The notes beneath the pieces are model-generated. The model had not been told where the DNA came from. It saw only the letters and a program-made list of their open reading frames with translations, and did not search any database. The translations under genes were made by a program, and so were the position numbers. This document shows positions 23,335 to 35,544 of a stretch of DNA of 64,000 nt, one piece after another; positions within the stretch are counted from its first letter, which is position 1; each line of letters begins with the position of its first letter. Where the stretch lies: assembly GCA_963573385.1 (NCBI GenBank), contig CAUYLG010071372.1, positions 1 to 64,000 of the forward strand, written 5' to 3'. The DNA comes from Cacajao melanocephalus (taxonomy: Eukaryota > Chordata > Mammalia > Primates > Pitheciidae).

Positions 23335-24370
23335 ACATTCATTTACTCAAAATATATTTATAGAACGCAGGCTAAGTACCATGCACTGGGTTAAAGGCTA
23401 GTGATTAAAATAGTGGTAAAATAAAATAAACCATACTACGCTTTTCATAGAGCTTGTATTTCAAGTCAAACGAAAAGTTATATTTGTAAATGGATAATTT
23501 TAAACTAAGGTAAATTCTCTGCAAGAAAAAAAGAAACATAATTAGATAAGTGTGCATAACCTGAGAACTTGACCTAGATTGGGATGAGAGAATTCTTCCC
23601 TAGAAAAGAATACTCGAATTATATCTAAAGAGTAAGTAGGTATTAATTACGGAAAGACTGAAATGGGAAATGGGAGCTAGCTGAAAGGAGCAAAATTCTA
23701 GACAGATGGAACCGCATGTGCCAAGGTACAGTCAAGAACCTGAGTTTTTAGTATGAGTGAAGCTTAGAGAAACAGAAGGAGCATGTTGCAGGGTTGGAAG
23801 AAGGAAAGTAATAGCTTCCAGGCTATATGAAGGCTTTCAATCTTTATCTTAAGAGAATGAGATTCTATTGAAGGGGTTTAGAGAGGATGTGTAGTGTGAT
23901 ATTTTTATTTTGGAAGATCACTCTGGCTGTAGTGAAGAAAACTGATCACTGAAGAACCAAATTAGAAGCATGACAATGGACTGAAAAACTGTTGTAACAG
24001 ACAGTAAGAGTAGCTTGTAATAGTGCAGAAATAATAGGAGACAGAGAACAGTAGACAGATTTAAGAAACATTTAGAAGGTAAAATTGAGATAATATGATA
24101 ACAGATTTAATGTTAAGATTGAATGAGAAGAATGGCAAAAGATGACTCTCAGTTTTCTGGATTGAGTCAATGGATAGATATAGATACAATTCACAAAGAT
24201 GAGAAATGGTGGAAGAGGATCAGGGTTGAAGGTGGGGGAAATCTCAGATTTAAGCAAGAATATGTTAAATTTGAAGTGAAGGAAAGATATTGAGAAAGTA
24301 TTACATATATAGGTCCACAGCTATGAGGAAAAATTAGTCCTGGAAATGTAAAGTTGGGAATCATCAGCAT
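23335..24370 (-). mobile_element. L2, long antisense fragment
   Basis: From TTCATTTACTCAAAATATAT through ATAGAGCTTGTATTTCAAG, GGAACCGCATGTGCCAAGG, AAGATCACTCTGGCTG, TGTTAAATTTGAAG and ATCATCAGCATAGAGGTGG the order follows L2 read backwards over about 1 kb. It is strongly diverged, with several gaps. Confidence 0.65.
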
Positions 24371-26079
24371 AGAGGTGGTAATCAAAACAGAAGAAAATCC
24401 AGATTAGCGTTGCATTCTCTAGTTTATTTTCTGAAAATATTCTGGGAATGGGAAATCCATAGCAAAATGGAAAGTTCACTGGACTCTGTCAGGAAACTAG
24501 GGGTCTGATTAGAGATCCCACCGTAATTCACATTGTGTTATCTGGAAAATTATTTTCTATAGGGCTGGAATTTACACAGATAAGAAGGGAAGGGGATAGA
24601 CTCTTTAAACATCAAGAGTCTCAACTAAAATTTTCTGTGCTTCTGGCAAACTTACAAATGTATGTATCATCCACCAACCTATAAGGCTTATGGAGAAAAC
24701 CAGTAGTTTCTGGACTAGGTTCCAGACATGAAGCTACTTACCAGAGGCTAAATTATGATTGTACTTATCATATGTTTTCTCACATGTTTGGAAAGTTTAT
24801 ACTCTTGCTCTCAATTAAGATAAACCAAGGTAGACACTGATCTAGGTTGGAATGGGTCTTTGTAAATAATGCAAGAATAGATGTTTTATAGTGATAGTAA
24901 AGGCCAGGGGAGATTAAGATTTTGGGTCTTTCTTATTTCCTTCTTGCTTTTCAGGGAATGCATAATTATTTTCCAAGCCATATTTTTAAAGTTAATCTCT
25001 ACACATTATGATACATTTATTTTAATTACTTATATGTCACATTTTTTCTAAACACCAGAATGCAGTGCTAGACATGCTGGATACAAGAAAGAATGATACT
25101 TTGTATTTTACATTCACCCATGGATGAAGAAAAATAAATATATGAATAGAAAGAAACACATGAAGAAATACCTAACCACTACTTGGGTAAAATCAAAAGT
25201 GCTGTTGAAAGCTAACTGAAAGAGGGTATATCTACCTTAGCAAAGAGAATAAGGATAATTTAGCTATATAAAGATTGGAGGAGTGGTAATGGGAAGGAAG
25301 GGAACTATTCAAGTCAATGTATCAATTTGTGGAAATTCTAGGAAGAGACACAGAGAGTATGGAGTATTTTAGGAAATAAGAGTAGGAGTACGACCATTTT
25401 TATTAGGTATGTTAAAAACTACCACTTAGACAAAAATATTTTGATTCATTGTATTGTGGTAAGATAATTTTCAACTTGCCTTTAACTTTTGCAAATGGGA
25501 CTATATTCAAGAAAGATCATGAAAGGGACACAACCTGCCAGCTTAATTAAGTTTCTGAAATGCTTCTGGTAAAAATTAATGTATGTGTATACCGGCCCAA
25601 ATCATTTGGACTAAGCAGACTTCACTAACACACAAAACCTCTCAAATATAGGGATATTAAAAGTTTTTAACATAGCAATATTGATAATGGTGGTTAGAGA
25701 ATTGTTTATCTTTTTCCTTGTTACATTCTCTCATTTGTTATTTCAAAGTCAACATGGTTATAAGAGCCTTTCAGAGCAAAACTTAAAACCTCAGGGCCAG
25801 GTGGCCATTTGGCAAATTCTCCTATGTATATTCTAGTAAACTCAAGTGGATAGAAACAAAATAAACTTCATTCCAGTGTAAAGTTTACTTACCCTTTGAA
25901 GAAGGTGATGCTAAATATTAGTACTGAGTAAACTTGAATCTTCTTGCTGATCATCCCAGATGTTGGATAACTGGCAAAACCAAGATTGAAACCTTTTTTT
26001 GGTTTGTTTCTGTTGCCAAGAAACATTTTATCAGTAAGGTAAAGAAATAATGAGGTCTCACATGTACACAGTCCTTTAT
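24371..26079. other. Unassigned, repeat-poor sequence
   Basis: About 1.7 kb without a confident repeat or gene. Weak L2/MIR-like patches are possible near 24460 and 25060. Confidence 0.5.
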
Positions 26080-26300
26080 GACTTGCAAAGCCATTTCACA
26101 TTTACTGTTTCAATTGGCCTCTATATTCCCTCTGTGCGGATGGCAGAAAAGAGTGTATGGTCCTTATTTCACAGAAAATAAACACTGAAACTACAGAAGT
26201 TGATTTGTTTAATGCGACAATCATGACTGAGGCCAAGACTAGCACTCCAAAATATGGACCATTATCACAGTGCTTGAATATACAAAATAATGTATAGTGC
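26080..26300 (-). mobile_element. MIR SINE, antisense
   Basis: GCAAAGCCATTTCACATTTAC, 'TTATTTCACAGAAAATAAACACTGA' and 'GAGGCCAAGACTAGCACTCC' follow the antisense MIR layout, diverged. Confidence 0.6.
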
Positions 26301-26787
26301 ATGCAATGTTATTTTGTTAAGCAATTCTACCCTGACACTGATTTCCTAAAGAGTCATGGACCTGAAATTCTATAAAATTGTGCAAGGATAAAACTTAATA
26401 ACACTATGTCTTACGGGCATAATTGTCAACCTCATATTACCGGATATGAAAAATTACATTCTCACATTTTATTCTCATGGGCCTCAAAATGTGCTGTAAG
26501 ATTGTGTGTGTGTTTATTCCTATGGTTATCTATGAATAAATAAATTAAGCATGCCATGTAATTATACTCCACTTCTTATTATCTATATAATGTTATACCT
26601 AGGTGTTGGCATATTATGTCAGGGCTCCTGTATGGGTTTGTGGGCATTATGTCATTGGCATCAACTTTATCTGTAATAGCCCAAATAGAAGAGCAGAAGA
26701 ATAAGGCAAAATTGATGCTTTGTTGATGCCTTCTTTCCAAATGAAGGCAAAATGATGTCATTGCATGTCATCTAAATAAAGATTTCA
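26301..26787. other. Unassigned sequence
   Basis: AT-rich flank of the L1PA element; nothing recognised. Confidence 0.5.
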
Positions 26788-27361
26788 TGGGATTCCCTGG
26801 CAAGATGGCAGAACAGGAACAGCTCCAGTCTGCAGCTCCCAGCAAGATCAACACAGAAGGCAGGTGATTTCTGCATTTCCAACTGAGGTACGTGGTTCAT
26901 CTCATTGGGACTGGTTAGACAGTGGGTGCAGCCCACAGAGGGTGAGCAGAAGCCTGGTGGGGCATCACCTCACTCAGGAAGTGCAAGGGGTCAGGAAACT
27001 CCCTCCTCTAGCCAAGGGAAGCCGTGAGGGACTGTGCCGTGAGAGATGGTGCATTCCAGCCCAGATACTACACTTTTCCCACAGTCTTCACAACCCACAG
27101 ACCAGGAGATTCCCTCAGGTGCCTACACCACAAGGGCCCTGGGTTTCAAGCTCAAAACTGGACAGCCATTTGGGCAGACACTGAGCTAGCTGGAGGAGCT
27201 TTTTTTCATACTCCAGTGGCACCTGGAATGCCAGCGAGACAGAACCATTTACTCCCCGGAAAGGGAGCTGAAGCCATGGAACTGAGTGGTCTTGCTCAGT
27301 GGATCCCACCTCCAAAGTGCACAGCAAGCTAAGATCCACTAGCTTGAAATTCTTGCTGCAA

Positions 27362-27866
27362 GCAAAAAGGGTATCAGAGATTGAAGATCAACTTAATGAA
27401 ATAAAGCATGAAGACAAGATTAGAGAGAAAAGAATGAAAAGGAACGAACAAAGCCTCTAAGAAATATGGGACTATGTGAAAAAACCAAACCTACATTTGA
27501 TTGGTGTACCTGAAAGTGATGGGGAAAATGGAACCAAGTTGGAAAACACTCTTCAGGATATTATCCAAGAGGACTTCCCCAACCTAGCAAGACAGGCCAA
27601 CATTCAAATTCAGGAAATACAGAGAACCCCACAAAGATACTCCTCAAGAAGAACAACCCCAAAACACGTAAATGTCAGATTCACCAAGGTTGAAATGAAG
27701 GAAAAAATGTTAAGGGCAGCCAGAGAGAAAAGTCAGGTTACCCACAAAGGGAAGCCCATCAGACTAACAGCAGATCTCTCTGCAGAAACCCTACAAGCCA
27801 GAGGAAAGTGGGGGGCAATATTCAACATTCTTAAAGAAAAGAATTTTCAACTCAGAATTTCATAAC
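27362..27866 (+). pseudogene. L1 ORF1 C-terminal half, broken
   Basis: ORF1p is the L1 RNA-binding chaperone. The C-terminal RRM and CTD are readable: LIGVPESDGENGTKLENTL near the start, then RYSSRRTTPKHVNVRFTK and LTADLSAETLQARGKWG. A TAA replaces the Gln codon of SLQEIWD at about 27458, and another TAA replaces Tyr after RIS at 27864-27866, so the frame is 129 residues at most. The coiled-coil N-terminus is deleted. Confidence 0.88.
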
Positions 27867-28137
27867 CAGCCAAACTAAGCTTCATAAGTGAAGAAGAAAT
27901 ACAATCCTTTACAGACAAGCAAATGCTGAGGGATTGTGTCACCACCAGGCCTGCCTTACAATAGCTCCTGAAGGAAGCACTAAATATGGAAAAGAAAAAC
28001 CGGTACTAGTCACTGCCAAACAAAGCAAAATGTAAAGACCATCAACGCTATGAAGAAACCGCATCAACCAATGTACAAAATAACTAGTTAGCATCATCAT
28101 GACAGGATCAAATTCATACATAACAATATTAATCTTG

Positions 28138-28435
28138 GGCCAGACACAGTGGCTCACGCCTGTAATCCCAGCACTTTAGGAGGCGGAGGTGGGCAGATCA
28201 CCTGAGGTCGGGAGTTCGAGACCAGCCTGACCAACATGGAGAAACCCTGTCTCTACTAAAACTACAAAATTAGTACGGTGTGGTGGCACATGCCTGTAAT
28301 CCTAGCTACTTGAGAGGCTGAGGCAGGAGAATCCCTTGAACTTGGGAGGCGGAGGTTATGATGAGCTGAGATTGTGCCATTCCACTCCAGCCTGAGCAAC
28401 AAAAGCAAAACTCTGTCTCAAAAAAAAAAAAAAAA
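28138..28435 (+). mobile_element. AluSp/Sq-type Alu, sense, no target duplication seen
   Basis: Full dimer from GGCCAGACACAGTGGCTCACG to a 16-base A tail. GGTCGGGAGTTCGAGACC, CATGGAGAAACCC and the right-arm AGCAACAAAAGCAAAAC suggest AluSp/Sq. The flanks (AATATTAATCTTG and TGGATGAAGAG) are not repeats of each other, and L1 sequence expected between them is missing. Confidence 0.93.
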
Positions 28436-28439
28436 TGGA

Positions 28440-29640
28440 TGAAGAGTTAAGACTGTATTCAGGAGACCCGTCTCATGTGAAATGACACACATAAGCTCAA
28501 AGCTTTAAATGATGGGATGGAGAAGATTTATGAAGCAAATGGAAAGTAAAAACAAAAAAAAGCAGGGGTTGCAATCCTACTCTCTGGTAAAGCAGACTTT
28601 AAACCAACAAAGATCAAAAAAGACAAAGAAGGGCAATATATAATGATAAAGAAATCAATGCAACAAGAACTAACAATCCTAAATATCTATGCACCCAATA
28701 CAGGAGAACCTAGATTCATAAAGCAAGTTCTTAGAGACCTACAAAGAGTCTTGGACTCCCACACAATAAGAATGAGAAACTTTAACAATCCACTGTCAAT
28801 ATTAGGAAGATCAAGAGACAGAAAATTAACAATTATATAAAGGACTTGATCTCAGCTCTGGACCAAGCGGACCAAAAAGACAGATACAGGACTCTCTACC
28901 CCAAATCAATAGCAAATACAGACATCTCACCACCACATACCACCTATTCTAAAATCAACCACATAATTGTAAGTAAAACACTCCTCAGCAAATGCAAAAG
29001 AATAGAAATCATAACAAATAGTCTCTCAGACCACAGTGCAATCAAATTAGAACTCAGGATTAAGAAACTCCCTCAAAACCACATAGCTACATAGAAACTG
29101 AACGAGCTGCTCCTGAATGACGATGGGTAAATAAGAAAATTAAGGCAGAAATAAGTAAGTTCTTTGAAACCAATGAGAAGAAAGAAACAATAAATCAGAA
29201 TCTCTGGTACATAGCTAAAGCAGTGTTTAGAGGGAAATTACAGCACTAAACATCCATAGGAGAAAGTGGGAAAGATCTGAAATTGACACCCTAATATCAC
29301 AATTAAAAGAACTAGAAAAGCAAGAGTAAATGAATTCAAAAGCTAGCAGAAGACAAGAAATAACTAAGATCAGAGCAGAATTGAAGGAGATAGAGACATG
29401 AAAAATCCTTCAAATAATCAATGAATCCATGAGCTAGTTTTTTTGAAAAGATTAACAAAATAGATACACCACTAGCCAGAATAACAAAGAAGAAAAGAAA
29501 GAAGAATCAAATAGACACAATGAAAAATGATAAAGGGGAGATCACCACTGATCCCACAGAAATACAAACTACCATCAGAGAACACTATAAACACCTCTAT
29601 GCCAATAAGCTAGAAAATCTAGAAGAAATAGATAAATTCC
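28440..29640 (+). pseudogene. L1 ORF2 endonuclease and early RT region, broken
   Basis: The L1 APE-type endonuclease nicks target DNA. Its NIYAPNTGEP motif is readable in the frame at 28643-28840, and SDHSAIKLELR, containing the catalytic His, in the frame at 28846-29094. The catalytic GDFN block has become RNFN, losing the Asp. Several stops separate the pieces. The frame then continues towards the RT domain until the deletion near 29655. Confidence 0.85.
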
Positions 29641-29659
29641 TGGACACAGGAATATAATA

Positions 29660-31003
29660 CCTAGGACTACAAATTACAAGGAATATGAAGGTCCTCTTCA
29701 AATAGAACTACAAATCACTGCCCCAGGAAATAAGAGAGGACACAACCAAATGTAAAAACCTTCCAGCTTATGGATACGAAGAATCAGTATAATGAAAATG
29801 GCCAAAGTAATTTACAGATTCAATGTTATCCCCATCAAGCTACCATTGACTTTCTTCACAGCATTAGAAAAAACAACTTTAAATTTCAGATGGAACCAAA
29901 AAAAAAGCCCATATAGCCAAGACAATACTAAGCAAAAAGAACAAAGTTGGAGGAATCACACTACCTGACTTCAAACTATACTACAAGGCTACAGTAATCA
30001 AAACAACATGGTACTGGTACCAAAGCAGAGATATAGACCGATGCAACAGAACAGAGGCCTCAGAAATAACGCCACTCATCTACAACCATCTGATCTTTGA
30101 CAAACCTGACAAAAAGAAGCAATGGGGAAAGGATTCCCTATTTAATAAACAGTATTCAGAAAACTGGCTAGCTATATGCCGAAAACTGAAACTGGACTCC
30201 TTCTTTACACCTTACATAAAAATTAACTCAAGATGTATTAAAGATTTAAATGTAAGACCGAAAACCATAAAAACCCTAGAAGAAAACCTAGGCAACACCA
30301 TTCAGGACATAGGCATGGGCAGTGACTTCATGACTAAAAAACCAAAAGCAATTGCAACTAAAGCCAAAATTGACAAACAAGATCTAATTAAACAACAGAG
30401 TTTTTGCATAGCAAAATATGCTATCATCAGAGTGAATAGGCAACCTACAGAATGCAAGAAAATTTTTGCAATCTATCCATCTGACAAAGGGCTAATATCT
30501 AGTATCTACAAGTAACTTAAACAAATTTACAAAAAAAAAAAAAGCAACTCCCCCCATGGAAAAGTCGGTGAAGGATATGAACAGACAATTTTCAAAAGAA
30601 GACATCAATGTGGCCAACAAACATATGAATAAAAAGATCACTGGTCTTTTGAGAAATGCAAATCAAAACCACAATGAGATACCATCTCTTTCCAGTTAGA
30701 ATGGTGATCATTAAAAAGTCAGGAAACAACAGATGCTGGAGAGGATGTGGAGAAACAGGAACACTTTTACACTGTTTCTGTGAGTGTAAATTAGTTCAAC
30801 CATTGTGGAAGACAGTGTGGCAATTCCTCAAGGATCTAGAACTAGAAATACGATTTCACCCAGCAATCCCATTACTGGGTATATACCCAGAGGATTATAA
30901 ATTATTCTACAATAAAGACACATGCACACGTATGTTTATTGCAGCACTATTCACAATAGCAAAGACCTGGAACCAACCCAGATGCCCACCAATGATAGAC
31001 TGA
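29660..31003 (+). pseudogene. L1 ORF2 C-terminal region with Cys-rich motif, broken
   Basis: The sequence re-enters ORF2 after the RT active site (CTAGGACTACAAATTACAAG) and runs to the C-terminus. The Cys-rich knuckle is intact in the frame at 30656-31003 as [19 protein letters not shown], but the segment upstream has stops and frame changes. The end [12 protein letters not shown]... leads into the 3' UTR. Confidence 0.88.
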
Positions 31004-31394
31004 ATACAGAAGATGTGCCACATATACACCATGGAATAGTATGCAGCCATAAAAAAGAATGAGTTCATGTCCTTTGCAGGAACATGGGTGAAGCTTGAAA
31101 CCATCGTTCTCAGTAAACTAACACAGGAATAGAAAACCAAACACCACATGTCCTCACTCATAAGTGGGTATTGAACAATGAGAAGATATGGGCAGAGGGA
31201 GGGGAACGTGACACACCAGGGCCTGTCGGCAGGTGGGGGACAAGGGAAGGGATAACATTAGGAGAAATACCTACAGATGACAGGTTGATGGGTGCAGTAA
31301 ACCACCATGGCACATGTATACCTATGTAACCAACCTTCACGTTCTACACATGTATCCAAAAATTTAATGCATAATAAAACATTTTTCCAAAATA

Positions 31395-31770
31395 GGAAAA
31401 AAATTCATAATAGTTTGAATACAGAAACTGATGACAGAATGGAGCTGTCATCTGACTTACCTTAACTTAGACATGCAGAACTCCTGTACCATAGCAATTA
31501 ACACCATATTTGCAAGTCAAGCTTCAATTTAATTTCAGTAAGGTGTCAATTTCAGTAAGGTGTCATCTATTGCATTCAATTAATGTTGTTACCCTAAATA
31601 TAACTGATTTTGTAGTTTTGCTTTGTGCTTAATTTTCCAATCCTTTTATGTGATAGCCACATAAAAATTGTAAACAAAAGAAGCTTACACCTTTTATTAT
31701 GTTGGCACACATCTATGCAACATACATGAAAATAAACATGATTTTGATTGTCACTAGAGATAGGGGATTG
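31395..31770. other. Unassigned, with a perfect 17-bp tandem duplication
   Basis: AATTTCAGTAAGGTGTC occurs at 31531-31547 and again at 31548-31564. The rest shows no gene or repeat family. Confidence 0.7.
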
Positions 31771-32145
31771 TGTTAGTTCACTCCTGTTGCTACAACAGAA
31801 TATCATAGGCTTGTTAATTTAAAAGTAACATACATTTATTTCTCAAAGTTATGGAGTCTGGGAAGTCCAAGATCAAGGTACCAGCAAATCCAGTGTCTGG
31901 TGAAAGCTACTCTCTGCCTCCAAGCTGATGCCCCATGCTGCATCCTCACAAGGAAAAAAAGGGAAGGGCAACAAAGACTAGGGTATTCTCTCCAACCTCT
32001 TTTATAGGAGTACGAATCCATTCATGAGGACAGAGCACTCAAGACTTAATCTCTTCCAAAAGGGTTCTACCTGTTTATACCATCACCTTGGGGTTTAATT
32101 TCCAGCATACGAATTTTGGAAAGACACATACATTCTAACCGAAGA
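31771..32145 (-). mobile_element. MLT1-type LTR, antisense
   Basis: GTGTTAGTTCACTCCTG, TTTATTTCTCAAAGTTATGGAGTC, GGAAGTCCAAGATCAAGG and the right end ACGAATTTTGGAAAGACAC match a reversed MLT1 LTR, diverged. Confidence 0.8.
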
Positions 32146-33250
32146 AGGAATGATTGTTTTTCTCTTCATAAGGGCTTCATACATTACTCAGTTTGGAGAA
32201 ATGTTGTTATTCAGCTTCTCACAGTCTAGCTTTTCTAATGTTGATTAAAAAAAAAAAAGAGTCTGTTCTGCTCATTCCTCTCTTATGACGATGAGTGTTC
32301 ATAGAGTAGCCAATGACTCAACCCATCACCTATCTCTGAGCAGCTATGTGTGCTTCGCCATGGTTATATGCTAAGAAGAGTACATAGAGAGAAATCAAAC
32401 AGTCTTGGTGCTCAAGAAGTTAACTGTCTAGAGAACATTTAGCTTGAGTCCATCACTGCCTATCTGCTTAGGCTGACTCTGCTTTCCAGCTATAGACCCT
32501 GCAAGGACTTTAGGCCTATGGCTGTGAAGCAAATGTTAAGGGTCTACTCCTTGAGAAGTACTGTGGAGCATTCACTGAGACCTGCCTCTCTATTGTGCTC
32601 TAAAAATTGTCTCATGGTCTGCTTGGGATCTTTTTCTAGGAGGAGTACACATTTAGGAATGAGTAACCTTTAGAGAGCGTTCAGGGATACTCACAGAAAG
32701 ATCAAGCCAAGTTAACAAGAGAAAATCAACAGCGATGTTTCTGAGCTACCTACCTTTGAATTTATATAATAAATATGAATAAATATGACACAAGATAGGG
32801 TAGTCAGAGAGTGATTCAGGATGGTTAGATGGTTTGATTTGGGTTTACATGGTGACAGATTTCTTTTTGGCTTATTTTTTCATTTTTGCTTTCACTTACC
32901 TGAGTTAGGTGTTGATATGATAATGCAAACTAGGACACAGGTGTTACTGGACTAAGAAACACCTTCCTGGAGGCCCTCAGTCATCAAAGGAGTAGCTTAT
33001 CAGTAATGATAGCCACATTTCTTCTAGAAATATCATTCTAGTAATGATAGTCACATTTCTTCTACTTACTCCACATGTGTTCACTGACTCTCCCAGCCCA
33101 TAAGAAATACAGTATGCAGGAATTGCAGAAAGATAAATTACCTCCTGACTACCAGAACCAGGGCAGTAGCTTCTTTAACTGGTCTTCTTGCATCTATTTT
33201 CACCTACCCCCACCCTGAAGCAGTATATTCTTCATATAGCAGGAAGAGGG
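32146..33250. other. Mostly unassigned; weak L2-like patch and local duplication
   Basis: Around 32350-32430 there is an L2/MIR-like phrase (GGTGCTCAAGAAGTTAACTG). AGTAATGATAG(C/T)CACATTTC followed by TTCTA occurs at 33002-33026 and 33040-33064, a 38-bp period duplication with one mismatch. Confidence 0.5.
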
Positions 33251-33384
33251 ATTTTTATTTCTTTTGAAGAGAGAAGGTCTCTTTATGTTGCCCAGGCTGA
33301 CTTGTGAACTCCTGGGCTCAAGTGATCCTTCCACATCAGCCTACTGAGTAGCTGGAACTACAGGCATGCACTCATGCTCAGTTC
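33251..33384 (-). mobile_element. Alu monomer (FLAM/FRAM-like), antisense
   Basis: AAGGTCTCTTTATGTTGCCCAGGC, GAACTCCTGGGCTCAAGTGATCC and AGTAGCTGGAACTACAGGC form a single Alu arm without its partner, consistent with a free monomer predating dimeric Alu. Confidence 0.85.
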
Positions 33385-33394
33385 AAAGTGACCT

Positions 33395-33760
33395 TTTACA
33401 AAGGGCAATACACTCACAGTAGTTCTGTCTGAAACCCTCCAGTAACTTACAGGTAAACTTAGAATAAATCACAAAAGCCTAAAAATAGACCATAAGATGC
33501 TATGAGATCCAGTATATTGTAACCTATCCCATCTCATCCCCCATCCTTATCTAACTTGCTTACTCTCTTCCAGGTACACAGACTTTCTTAATCTTCCGAA
33601 ACATACCACATTTATGCACATCCTTGGATCTGGGTATAAGTGCTGGTATCTCTGCCTAGAAGGTTCTCCCATCAGAAATACACTGAGTGACTCTTAGTCA
33701 TTTCAGTCTTAGCTTAAATGTCACCTCTTTTCCTGATGATATAATCTCAAGTGGATCAGT
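33395..33760 (+). mobile_element. L2 fragment, sense
   Basis: GAAACCCTCCAGTAACTTAC, CTGCCTAGAAGGTTCTCCCATC and GTCTTAGCTTAAATGTCACCTC are L2 3' region phrases in order. Confidence 0.62.
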
Positions 33761-34059
33761 CAACCTAGCCGCACTCCAGAATCTTTGTTGGGACAAAATG
33801 GCACTGGTACAGAGAATATTCCAAACCAAAGAGAATTAGTAAAATCCAGAACCTTTGCACTATAATCTTTTTAATAGTTTCATCTAACTCAAATAAAAAG
33901 TATTTGATTTCTACTCCTAAAATGGATTCCTATACTTCTCAAGATTCTTTCATCATTCATTACCTTAGGGTCTCCAATTTTAGTTATTTATAATGTAAGT
34001 ACCTACTGTTTAAAAGAGGCCCTGCTACCAAATAACAATTTAAAAACCACTAATCTAGT

Positions 34060-34195
34060 TTAATTATTGCTTCCTTTCCCAGATAAAAAGGCCATGGGAA
34101 GCAAAGGTAGTTGCCTCAAGTACCTATTCAGTTAGAGGAAAAGTCAGGATCAAAACCCAATTGTCTCTCCTCCTACTCTTGAATTCTTTCCACAA
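34060..34195 (-). mobile_element. MIR SINE, antisense
   Basis: TTCCCAGATAAAAAGGCCATGG and AGTCAGGATCAAAACCCAATTG fit the antisense MIR core, diverged. Confidence 0.5.
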
Positions 34196-34999
34196 CCACA
34201 GACTGTGGTATGTTTCAAAGAATATTTTGTAGAAAACTCTCAGTGGCTATAAAGTCATTGCAAACTGTCAAAGGAACAATCAAGATTTTGTTTTATTGTG
34301 TTTTGTTTTGTTTAGGAAATAGAAAAACATGGCATAGGTTTAACATATGGATTGAAATTTCAATAAAGGTGTTTACATGTGGCCTAAATTATCCAATACT
34401 TCAAAGGGCAAAGGTAGTGTACACTTAGTATATGTTAAATGTAGCTTCTTCTTCAATACATCTTTGAATAGCTATTCACTTCCTTCTAATTTTCCATGAC
34501 CTCATTATTATTCCGATATAATACTAAGAGAAACAAAGCACATGACTGGCAACTTTTTTGGATTATTCATTATGAACTGTTTTTTAAAGAGTTGTACACA
34601 TGTAATGAAGGTGTGAGGATTTATTTTTCTTCTGATTTGGAAAAGTGTACTGCAAAGACTTCAAAATGTGTACTTTTACTTTGTAGAAAGGTTTATGAGC
34701 ACAGAAAACATATCCATCTCTTTCTGGACACATATGAAAAACAGCATAAATTATATCAGTGAAATGCTAATTCAGTAAAACAGGGCTCAGCAAACTACAA
34801 CCGAAACATTGGAAGAAATTCAAAAAGTGAAACAATTAAAAAAAGACAAGATATCACTTATTCTGAAGATTTGCAACAGGACTTGATGAAAAATTTTCTA
34901 TTTTTTCTGGAGACCATTAGGTAACTTACTGTAAAAACACTATAAGCAGATGGTTGGAAATCTGGGATCTGTGGTAAGCAAGCAAATAAATCTTAAATC
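34196..34999. other. Unassigned sequence
   Basis: Two open frames (34210-34428 and 34496-34762) show no recognisable family. No repeat recognised except a possible short DNA-transposon end near 34780. Confidence 0.5.
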
Positions 35000-35245
35000 T
35001 CCAATGAGAACACATGGACATAGAGAGGGGAACATCACACAATGGGGTCTGTTGAGGGGTGGGAGGCTAGGGGAAGGATAGCGGGGTGGTGGAGAGATTG
35101 AGGAGTGATAACATTGGGAGAAATACCTAATGTAGGGGATGGGGGGATGGAGGCAACAAACCACCATGGCAAGTGTATACCTATGTAACAATCCTGCAAG
35201 ATCTGCACATGTACCCCAGAAATCAAAGTATAATAATAATAATAA
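35000..35245 (+). mobile_element. L1PA 3' end, 5'-truncated, sense
   Basis: CAATGAGAACACATGGACATAG, GGGGAACATCACACAATGGGG and GCACATGTACCCCAGAAATC are the L1 3' UTR, ending in a (TAA)n tail at 35230-35245. Confidence 0.9.
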
Positions 35246-35544
35246 AGAATAGAAGCAATGAGTAAAGGACTACTTTTCATGTTAACACAAAGATTCATTT
35301 CTTACATGGTCTGAGATCTCAGTACAGGCTTATGTTAATGGTCAACCCATATCAACAAGAGAGAATTTACTGGCCCTTGAACTCCTGGGCTCAAGCAAAA
35401 ACACAGAGATGGTCCCCAAAGACAGTGTTACCATGATGAGCAAGCTGCCTGCCATAGTCACAACCACCTCCCATTTTTGAAAGTTTATCCATCGTCTTTT
35501 GGATATTTACAGCTTGTTATGAACACTGGCATTATTATTGAGGG

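Larger units (their letters stand above)
26788..31394 (+). mobile_element. L1PA element with 5' UTR and 3' end, internally deleted
   Basis: Both ends are present: CAAGATGGCAGAACAGGAACAG at about 26800 is the L1 5' UTR start, and the 3' UTR runs to TAATGCATAATAAAAC near 31380. Length is about 4.6 kb including a 0.3-kb Alu, against about 6 kb for an intact L1. Three large losses account for this: the 5' UTR end and ORF1 N-terminal half (junction near 27367), the ORF1/ORF2 spacer around the Alu, and almost the whole reverse-transcriptase core (junction near 29655). It is an older L1PA and cannot mobilise. Confidence 0.92.

Noticed and set aside
26864..27332. Two overlapping frames of about 100 residues at the start of the L1PA
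   Set aside because: They fall within the L1 5' UTR, which has relatively high GC content and few stops, and match no ORF1 or ORF0 protein layout I can support.
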